A DNA stretch of 64,000 nucleotides, taken from assembly GCF_021049285.1 (NCBI RefSeq), contig NZ_CP088017.1, forward strand, positions 2,057,380 to 2,121,379, written 5' to 3'. Made by a program: the position numbers and the translations under genes. Position 1 is the stretch's first letter; every line of letters starts with the position of its first letter. This DNA comes from Ruania halotolerans. GTDB taxonomy: Bacteria; Actinomycetota; Actinomycetes; Actinomycetales; Beutenbergiaceae. Positions 58,573-64,000 of this stretch are shown one piece after another. The notes beneath the pieces are model-generated. The model did not search any database, had not been told where the DNA came from, and saw nothing but the letters and a program-made list of their open reading frames with translations.

Positions 58573-59418
58573 TCAGAGCCGGCTCGCGTGTATCCCGGTC
58601 ACGATGATCGCGCGGGCACCGAGCTCGTACAGCTGATCCATGATCGGATTGGTTTGGCTACGCGGCACCATGGCGCGCACGGCCTTCCACCCCGTGTCGT
58701 GCAGCGGCGAGACTGTCGGTGACTCCAGCCCCGGGGTGACGGCGACGCAGGCGTCCACGTGCTCCACCGGGCAGTCGTAATCCATCAGCACGTACTTGCG
58801 CGCGACCAGTACGCCGTTCAGGCGGCGATCCAGGGTCTCCAACCCGGGCTTCACCTCGGCATTGCTGGGTCGGATCAACACGGCCTCGGACTGCAGGATC
58901 GGCTCACCGAATACGTGCAACCCGGCTGCGCGGAGTGTGCCGCCGGTCTCCACCACGTCGGCCACCAGATCGGAGACCCCGAGCCGCACCGTCGACTCGA
59001 TCGCCCCGTCGAGACGCACCACGTGCGCCTCGATTCCCCGTTCGGCGAGGTAATTGCCGACGAGGTGGGCATAGCTGGTGGCCACCCGCTTACCGTCGAT
59101 GTCGGCCAGGGACGTCACGCTCTCCGGCGGGCCAGCGAACCGGAAGGTGGACGCAGCGAAGTCGAGCGCGCGATGCTCGATGGCGTCCACTCCGGAGTCG
59201 AGCAGCAGATCGCGACCGGTGATGCCGGCGTCGACCACACCTTCTCCGACATACACGGCGATGTCACGAGGGCGCAGGAAGAAGAACTCGACGCCATTCT
59301 CGGGGTCCGGCAGCACCAGCTCGCGGCCGTCGCGGCGCTGCCGGTAACCCGCTTCGCGCAGCATCTGGCTCGCAGGCTCGGAAAGGGAACCCTTGTTGGG
59401 CACAGCAATACGGAGCAC
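58573..59418 (-). CDS. hisG: ATP phosphoribosyltransferase
   Basis: First enzyme of histidine synthesis: ATP + PRPP to N1-(5-phosphoribosyl)-ATP. 281 residues, the long form with a C-terminal ACT-like regulatory domain ([39 protein letters not shown]). Catalytic part: [40 protein letters not shown], and [20 protein letters not shown] (PRPP loop). GTG 59418 has GAAGGA six bases upstream; the preceding frame is not coding. hisE is 43 bases upstream. Confidence 0.95.
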   Translation of the reverse strand: MLRIAVPNKGSLSEPASQMLREAGYRQRRDGRELVLPDPENGVEFFFLRPRDIAVYVGEGVVDAGITGRDLLLDSGVDAIEHRALDFAASTFRFAGPPESVTSLADIDGKRVATSYAHLVGNYLAERGIEAHVVRLDGAIESTVRLGVSDLVADVVETGGTLRAAGLHVFGEPILQSEAVLIRPSNAEVKPGLETLDRRLNGVLVARKYVLMDYDCPVEHVDACVAVTPGLESPTVSPLHDTGWKAVRAMVPRSQTNPIMDQLYELGARAIIVTGIHASRL

Positions 59419-59461
59419 GGGGGTCCTTCGGGTCGTGATGTGGGGTGGGGGAAGAGGCACC

Positions 59462-59725
59462 TCACAGGTGCGTGTAGACGTCCTCGAGAGTAAGTCCGCG
59501 GGCGATCATCATCACCTGCAGGTGATAGAGCAGTTGGGAGATCTCCTCGGCGGCCTCGGCATCGCTTTGATACTCCGCAGCCATCCACACCTCGGCGGCC
59601 TCTTCGACGATCTTCTTGCCGATCGTATGCACACCGGCGTCCAGCTCGGCCACGGTGCCCGAGCCGGCCGGGCGGGTCTGTGCCTTGTGCTGAAGTTCAG
59701 CGAAGAGGTCGTCGAAGGTCTTCAC
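59462..59725 (-). CDS. hisE: Phosphoribosyl-ATP diphosphatase
   Basis: Second step of histidine synthesis: hydrolyses phosphoribosyl-ATP to phosphoribosyl-AMP. 87 residues, MazG-like all-helical fold with [15 protein letters not shown] and [17 protein letters not shown] (EExxE ... ExxD-type metal motif). GTG 59725 starts 11 bases after the ribY-type stop, so hisE-hisG are probably co-transcribed with the vitamin transporter under the FMN riboswitch. Confidence 0.95.
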   Translation of the reverse strand: MKTFDDLFAELQHKAQTRPAGSGTVAELDAGVHTIGKKIVEEAAEVWMAAEYQSDAEAAEEISQLLYHLQVMMIARGLTLEDVYTHL

Positions 59726-59736
59726 GTGGCAAGAGC

Positions 59737-60780
59737 CTACTCGTCATCGGTGAAGGCATCGTTATACGCCTCATCTGCTGGGACGGTCGTCTCGGTCAGT
59801 CCCGCCTCGGCGAGGAAGGCCGACATCTCCCGCCATGGTCCGGTGTGGGAGCCCCAGCCCGGCCCCGGCTCCCCGTACAGCGGAACGGTCGCCTCCATCG
59901 TGGCGCGCATGATCGCCTCCTGCTCAGCGTCCACGGTGCCGGGGATCTCCTCGATCGCAGCGTGCACACCGAGTGAGGGGTCGGCCACGATATCGGCCAC
60001 GGCACGTTCCACAGCGCTGACGACACCGCGTAGTGCCTCTGTCTCGGTGGTGGTCAGGTCCTCGGTGGTGCCCAGGCCGATCCCGACCAATGGCACGTCC
60101 CCGATCGGGACTGCGCGCACATCCAGGCCGGTGGCGGCGAATTGGGGGATGTCGTTGTTCTGATAGCCCATCACGGCGTCCACGTGACCTTCACTGAGGG
60201 CCGACTGTTGCGTGAAGCCGATGTGCTCGATCGTGACGTCCGCTTCGGTCAGGTCCGCCTGCGCCAGCATGGCGAGCAGGCCGAAATACGTCTCTCCGAA
60301 CGGCCCGGGGACGCCGACGGTACGCCCAGCCAGATCGGCCGGCGATTCGATCTCGGAATCCGTGGGAACAATCAGCGCAACCGGGTACGAGGTGTACAGG
60401 GTGGCGATACTGACCACGGGGACGCCCTGGTCGCGCGCCTGCATCATCTCGTCCCCGCCGGCGACGACCACCTGTTCGGTGCCATCAGTCAGCGCTCCGA
60501 ACAGGTCTTCGGACTCCCCGTGGTGACGCAACGTCACATCCACACCGGCCTCATCGAAGTACCCTTCCTGCTCAGCGCGATAGAACGGCGCGAACTGCAC
60601 GTTCGGTACGTAGGTGAGCCCGATGGTGAGCGAGGGTGCCTGACCGGCGGATGCACCGCCGTCGGACGTTTCCGGCTCCTCAGTGGCCGGGGCGGTGCAC
60701 CCGGCGAGGGCAGTGGCAAAGGTGACGCAGGCTGCGGCGAGCAGCGTGCGCCGTCGTGGGTGATGCGGGGAGGTCACCAT
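59737..60780 (-). CDS. ribY: Vitamin ABC transporter substrate-binding lipoprotein (NMT1/THI5-like, predicted RibY)
   Basis: A 347-residue lipoprotein of the NMT1/THI5-like ABC binding-protein family. Signal peptide with RRR, hydrophobic stretch and lipobox LAGC (Cys28). The mature domain has [80 protein letters not shown] and [11 protein letters not shown]. Thiamine-precursor, pyrimidine and riboflavin binding proteins share this fold; the FMN riboswitch upstream selects riboflavin (RibXY type). It overlaps the permease stop by seven bases. The ligand is inferred, not shown. Confidence 0.8.
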   Translation of the reverse strand: MVTSPHHPRRRTLLAAACVTFATALAGCTAPATEEPETSDGGASAGQAPSLTIGLTYVPNVQFAPFYRAEQEGYFDEAGVDVTLRHHGESEDLFGALTDGTEQVVVAGGDEMMQARDQGVPVVSIATLYTSYPVALIVPTDSEIESPADLAGRTVGVPGPFGETYFGLLAMLAQADLTEADVTIEHIGFTQQSALSEGHVDAVMGYQNNDIPQFAATGLDVRAVPIGDVPLVGIGLGTTEDLTTTETEALRGVVSAVERAVADIVADPSLGVHAAIEEIPGTVDAEQEAIMRATMEATVPLYGEPGPGWGSHTGPWREMSAFLAEAGLTETTVPADEAYNDAFTDDE

Positions 60781-61577
60781 CGGACTCTTCTCTCCAGGGC
60801 TCGTACGAGCAGGTAGAACCCGACCGCGCAGGCGGCCAGGACGATCAGGGTGGCGAACATGCCGGTGGTGTCGGACCGGTCACGGTAGATGGAAAGCAGC
60901 AGCCCCAGGCCCTGTCCGCCCATCACGAACTCCCCCACGACGGCGCCGGTAATGGAGAGCACGAAGCCGTTGCGTACACCGGCGAGCACCGAGGGCATCG
61001 CCAAGGGGGCCTCGATGTGCAGCAGCATTCGCCATCGTCCGGCGCCGTCGAGTTGGGCGGCGCCGAGAATGTCCTCATCCAATCCGGCCAGGCCCAGGGC
61101 CGTGTTCACGACGATCGGGAAGAACACCAGGAGCGCGCACAAGAGCGCGACCGGGAGCAAACCGTACCCGAACCAGAGCACGATCAAGGGAGCGAGCGCA
61201 ACGGCTGGGATGGCCTGGGTGGCGGCGAGATAGGGACCGAGCGCGGCAGACGCGGCTCGTGAGCGGGCGATCAGGTAGCCGAGCGGCAGGGCCACCACCA
61301 GGGCGATCAGACAGCCGAGCAGGCTCTCGGTCAGCGTGGTGCCGGCGTAGGTGAGGATGTCGCCGTCGCGAAACTCGGCGATCAGTCGCTGCAGCAAGGC
61401 AGTGGGCGCGGGCAGCACGCGGGAGCTCGTGACGCCGGCGATGAGTTCCCAGAGGAGGAGACCTGCGGCGCCCAGAACCACCGGAGCAACCACCGATGTG
61501 CCGACCAGGTCTGCGGCATCGGCCGCGCGCGGGGTGCGCGCACGCATCGCAGACGGGCTGCGGCGGAGCCTGGACAT
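60774..61577 (-). CDS. ribX: ABC transporter permease for vitamin uptake (predicted RibX)
   Basis: A 267-residue binding-protein-dependent permease, six helices, BPD_transp_1 type. The EAA loop is GAAQLDGAGRWRMLLHIEAP, with preceding VALAPLIVLWFGYGLLPVAL; related to ThiX/SsuC-type permeases. ATG 61577 with GGGGAGAGGA nine bases upstream is chosen; the frame extends upstream into the riboswitch. No ATPase gene lies in this operon, as reported for RibXY-type systems; a shared ATPase would be encoded elsewhere. Confidence 0.82.
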   Translation of the reverse strand: MSRLRRSPSAMRARTPRAADAADLVGTSVVAPVVLGAAGLLLWELIAGVTSSRVLPAPTALLQRLIAEFRDGDILTYAGTTLTESLLGCLIALVVALPLGYLIARSRAASAALGPYLAATQAIPAVALAPLIVLWFGYGLLPVALLCALLVFFPIVVNTALGLAGLDEDILGAAQLDGAGRWRMLLHIEAPLAMPSVLAGVRNGFVLSITGAVVGEFVMGGQGLGLLLSIYRDRSDTTGMFATLIVLAACAVGFYLLVRALERRVRW

Positions 61578-61592
61578 CGGCTGCGATCCTCT

Positions 61593-61665
61593 CCCCAGGT
61601 ACTCCCGGGGTCGGACCGACGGGCACCGCGCCACGTCGATCCTCGGCGTCACCGATTGCGGTGAC
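61593..61665 (-). promoter_or_regulatory. Expression-platform region of the FMN riboswitch
   Basis: Two hairpins lie between the aptamer and the ribX start. The first, GTCACCG-CAAT-CGGTGAC (61665-61648), has seven perfect pairs. The second, CCCCGG...CCTGGGG (61610-61593), pairs bases of the ribX ribosome-binding site GGGGAG. No T-run follows either, so control looks translational: ligand-induced folding would expose or hide the ribosome site. Confidence 0.55.
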
Positions 61666-61670
61666 CCCGC

Positions 61671-61792
61671 GTGCTTCCTCCCATCCGGACTTTCACCGTC
61701 GGTCCTGGAGTTTCACCAGGTCAACCGGCCGCCGAAGCGGCCGGGTCGCGGACTGTCACCGCCGGTTCGGACTTTCACCGACCCCGGAGCAC
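61671..61792 (-). promoter_or_regulatory. FMN riboswitch (RFN element)
   Basis: On the minus strand the conserved RFN blocks appear in order: GGGGTCGGTGAAAGTCCGAA, ACCGGCGGTGACAGTCCGCG, the variable hairpin CCGGCCGCTTCGGCGGCCGG, TTGACCTGGTGAAACTCCAG, GACCGACGGTGAAAGTCCGG, and ATGGGAGGAAGC. P1 closes with GTGCT (61792-61788) and AGCAC (61675-61671). This is a complete FMN aptamer. It lies after rpe and directly before ribX. Confidence 0.97.
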
Positions 61793-61867
61793 GTTGGACT
61801 CTGGCGCCATTCTGTCATATGCGTCCGTGCCCGGTGACGAGCACCGCTGCGCGGCCACCGGCGCACA

Positions 61868-62575
61868 TCAGCTGGTGTACGCGCTGGTGGCGGCGGCACG
61901 CAGAGCGGTGATCTCGGCGTTCGGATCCTCGGCCGAGTACACGGCCGAACCCGCCACGAACATGTTCGCCCCGGCGGCGGCGGCGGTGCCGATGGTGTCC
62001 CGGGAGATCCCGCCGTCCACCTGCACCCAGATGTCCCCGCCGCGGGCGGTGATTGCGCTGCGGGTGCGGCGGATCTTCGGCAGTGTGCCTGTGATGAACG
62101 ACTGGCCGCCGAAGCCTGGCTCGACGGTCATCACGAGCACCATGTCGAACTCGTCGAGAAGGTCGAGGTATCCCTCGATCGGCGTGGCGGGACGAAGTGC
62201 GAGTCCTGCTCGTGCGCCCTTGGCGCGAAGCTCGCGAGCGAGGCGCACGGGCGCGTTCGAGGCTTCGGCGTGGAACGTCACCGATGCTGCTCCGGCCTCG
62301 GCGTAGCCGGGCGCCCACACGTCGGGTGCCTCGATCATCAGGTGGACGTCGGCAGGTACCGAGGTGGTAGCGAGCACGCGTTCGACCACGGGCAGCCCGA
62401 AGGTGATGTTCGGAACGAAGTGGTTATCCATGACGTCCAGGTGCACGAAGTCAGCGGCGCCGATCCGCCCGATCTCGTCGGTCAGGTTGGCCAGGTCTGC
62501 GTTCAGCACGCTCGGGGAGATCAGGATCGGCACGGCCGGATCGTCCGGTGTGGCAGGGGCTGGCTCTGTCGTCAT
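61868..62575 (-). CDS. rpe: Ribulose-phosphate 3-epimerase
   Basis: Interconverts ribulose 5-phosphate and xylulose 5-phosphate (pentose phosphate pathway), 235 residues, TIM barrel. Signatures: [79 protein letters not shown], and [16 protein letters not shown] 62575 is chosen for a normal N-terminus with a 15-residue Pro-rich lead. It lies between rsmB and the riboswitch, as in the conserved rsmB-rpe-rib locus. Confidence 0.95.
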   Translation of the reverse strand: MTTEPAPATPDDPAVPILISPSVLNADLANLTDEIGRIGAADFVHLDVMDNHFVPNITFGLPVVERVLATTSVPADVHLMIEAPDVWAPGYAEAGAASVTFHAEASNAPVRLARELRAKGARAGLALRPATPIEGYLDLLDEFDMVLVMTVEPGFGGQSFITGTLPKIRRTRSAITARGGDIWVQVDGGISRDTIGTAAAAGANMFVAGSAVYSAEDPNAEITALRAAATSAYTS

Positions 62576-62625
62576 GGGCGCCAGCCTAGCTTTCTCGCGG
62601 TGCGGGCAGATCGGCGGGCGGGGCG

Positions 62626-64000
62626 TCAGCGCCGGATCAGGGCGAGGAACATCGCGTCGGTACCGTGCCGGTGCGGCCACAGCTGCAGGTATGGGCCGTC
62701 CTGGTGATACTGGCCAGTCAGTGGCGTCGGGCTCACCTGAGAAGCCACCTCGACGGCGTCCAGCACCTGCGCATGTTCGGTGCGCTTAAGCACGTCCTCG
62801 ACCACCATCCGGGTCTCGGCCACGTGTGGCGAGCAGGTCACGTAGGCCACCACTCCCCCGGGCCGGGTCGCCGCCAGGGCCGCGGTGAGCAGCTCCCGCT
62901 GCAGCGGGCCCAGGGTGGCCAGATCCGTGGGGGTGCGGCGCCAGCGGGCCTCGGGGCGGCGGCGCAGCGCCCCCAGACCGGTACACGGGACGTCGACGAG
63001 GACCCGATCGAAGCCGCCAGCGGGTCCGGCGCGGCCGGCGTGTTCGGGTCCGACCTCGCGTCCGTCACCGGTGCGGACCTCGAGTCCGGGGAGCACCTCG
63101 CGCAGTGCTGCCGTTGATTGCTCGACCAGACGCGCGCGGTGCGCGGAGATCTCGTTCGCCAGCAGGCGGCCTCCGGGAGCCCGTTCGGCGAGCAGGGCGC
63201 CGAACAGGGCCGCCTTGCCGCCCGGTCCGGCGCACAGGTCGAGCCAGCTGGAGTCCGAGCCGTCCAGGGGTGCAGCGGCGGCTGCGAGGGTGACGAGTTG
63301 GCTGCCTTCGTCTTGTACCCCGGCGCGGGAGTTGCGGACTGCATCGAGCGCGGCGGGATCGCCGTGGGCCAGGAGGCGTGCAGTGCGCGTCCATTGGCCA
63401 GGTGCCGCATCCGGGACATCCTCATCGGTGGACAGCCCGGGGCGGAGCACCACGGTGACGGCGGGCGCGGTGTTGTCCGCCTCGAGGAGTGCCGGAAGGT
63501 CCTCGGCGCCCTGGGATGTCTCGGTCAGCGCATGGCGCAGTGCTCGCACGATCCAGGCGGGGTGAGAGGAGGTGAGCGCGAGTCGCTCGGTCTCATCCGT
63601 GATCTCGCTGCCGATGATCTCGAGCCACTCCTCGAGCGGGCGCTGGGTGACTTGGCGCAGGATCGCATTCACGAACTGGGCGGCGCCGGCTCCGACAGTG
63701 GAACGGGCGAGACCGACCGTGGCGGAGACGGCTGCGTGATCCGGCACGCGCATCGCAAGCACCTGATGTGCCCCGAGCCGGAGCACGTCCAGGACCGGCG
63801 GATCGAGCTGCGCGAGCGGACGGGAGGAGACAGTCGCGATCACAGCGTCGTATCGGTCGCGATAGCGCAGGGTGCCGTAGGCGAGCTCGGTGGCGAATGC
63901 GGCGTCCCGGCCACGGACACCACGCTGGCGGAGCATCGGCGGCAACGTCAGGTTGGCGTAGGCATCCGAGTCGGCCACGGTGCGCAGCGTGTCGAACGCC
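62626..64000 (-). CDS. rsmB: 16S rRNA (cytosine-967-C5)-methyltransferase, 5' end outside window
   Basis: C-terminal portion (about 457 residues) of RsmB/Fmu, which methylates C967 of 16S rRNA. N-terminal NusB-like domain: [56 protein letters not shown]. Methyltransferase: [20 protein letters not shown] (motif I), [38 protein letters not shown] (motif IV with Cys), [15 protein letters not shown] (motif VI catalytic Cys). The frame stays open to the window end, reading [13 protein letters not shown] before it, so the start is beyond base 64000. rpe is 50 bases downstream. Confidence 0.95.
   Translation of the reverse strand, partial: AFDTLRTVADSDAYANLTLPPMLRQRGVRGRDAAFATELAYGTLRYRDRYDAVIATVSSRPLAQLDPPVLDVLRLGAHQVLAMRVPDHAAVSATVGLARSTVGAGAAQFVNAILRQVTQRPLEEWLEIIGSEITDETERLALTSSHPAWIVRALRHALTETSQGAEDLPALLEADNTAPAVTVVLRPGLSTDEDVPDAAPGQWTRTARLLAHGDPAALDAVRNSRAGVQDEGSQLVTLAAAAAPLDGSDSSWLDLCAGPGGKAALFGALLAERAPGGRLLANEISAHRARLVEQSTAALREVLPGLEVRTGDGREVGPEHAGRAGPAGGFDRVLVDVPCTGLGALRRRPEARWRRTPTDLATLGPLQRELLTAALAATRPGGVVAYVTCSPHVAETRMVVEDVLKRTEHAQVLDAVEVASQVSPTPLTGQYHQDGPYLQLWPHRHGTDAMFLALIRR

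Noticed and set aside
61671-61792. TPP riboswitch, suggested by the NMT1/THI5-like binding protein
   Set aside because: The conserved blocks are those of the FMN (RFN) aptamer (GGTGAAAGTCCGAACCGGCG, GGTTGACCTGGTGAAACTCC order), not the CTGAGA/ACCTGATCTGG of TPP.
1-64000. tRNA, rRNA, CRISPR arrays, insertion sequences, prophage genes
   Set aside because: Looked for tRNA TPsiC-like and array-like periodicities, transposase motifs and phage genes; none was recognised. A tRNAscan or ISfinder run would be decisive.

Overview
The window is chromosomal DNA from a high-GC actinobacterium. Diagnostic clusters are pgsA-type/DUF881/sbp/garA/ftsR/bfn/merR, pafBC-tatAC-helY, rbpA facing ppm-lnt, and rsmB-rpe-hisE-hisG. 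Gene content and start-site style suggest Micrococcales (Ruania/Georgenia/Beutenbergia-like), but family placement is a guess. No rRNA, tRNA, CRISPR array, prophage or intact insertion sequence was recognised.

Layout. 1-4.0 kb: a ferric-siderophore ABC importer (two FecCD permeases, ATPase, lipoprotein binding protein) with a DtxR/IdeR-type iron box before the binding-protein gene. 4-10 kb: a protein of unknown function, a DHA2 exporter, a conserved coiled-coil protein, a thioredoxin/DUF4395 pair, DUF4126 and a thiamine-binding protein. 10-15.6 kb: the conserved actinobacterial growth/division cluster. It lacks gcvH and carries two 89-bp tandem units between sbp and the second DUF881 gene; each unit encodes a 30-residue mini-ORF with ATGA overlaps. 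15.6-22.4 kb: a methyltransferase, a YciO-type protein and two unrelated two-component systems. 22.4-34.6 kb: an accessory-looking stretch of small single-gene units (HNH/DUF222, NUDIX, GNAT, VOC, chorismate mutase, ArsR, DUF2087, hydrolase, DUF4037, WYL regulator with DinB and VOC) with gene debris. 34.6-45.5 kb: UvrA2, PPOX, VOC, AraC, a PadR/HAAS pair, a Tat-exported PcRGLX/YetA (rhamnogalacturonan lyase-like) protein, a PrmC-like methyltransferase and an aldo/keto reductase. 45.6-58.6 kb: rbpA, ppm, lnt, a DeoR regulator, helY, a lipid kinase, tatC, tatA, pafC, pafB and DUF3866. 58.1-64 kb (minus strand): rsmB-rpe-[FMN riboswitch]-ribX-ribY-hisE-hisG-PH protein.

Most notable points. First, where related actinobacteria usually carry the riboflavin biosynthesis genes between rpe and hisE, this genome has a well-formed FMN riboswitch followed by a two-gene ABC importer that fits the RibXY riboflavin-uptake type. 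This suggests synthesis was replaced or supplemented by uptake at the same regulated locus. Second, the tandem chain of coupled mini-ORFs inside the sbp/DUF881 operon is not explained by known features. Third, many genes have a TAnnnT hexamer 5-8 nt upstream of the start codon, pointing to common leaderless transcription. Fourth, rbpA has a SigR/SigH-like promoter and a strong hairpin terminator embedded in the coding sequence of the convergent ppm gene.

All calls are from reading the sequence and remembered family features; no database search was run.
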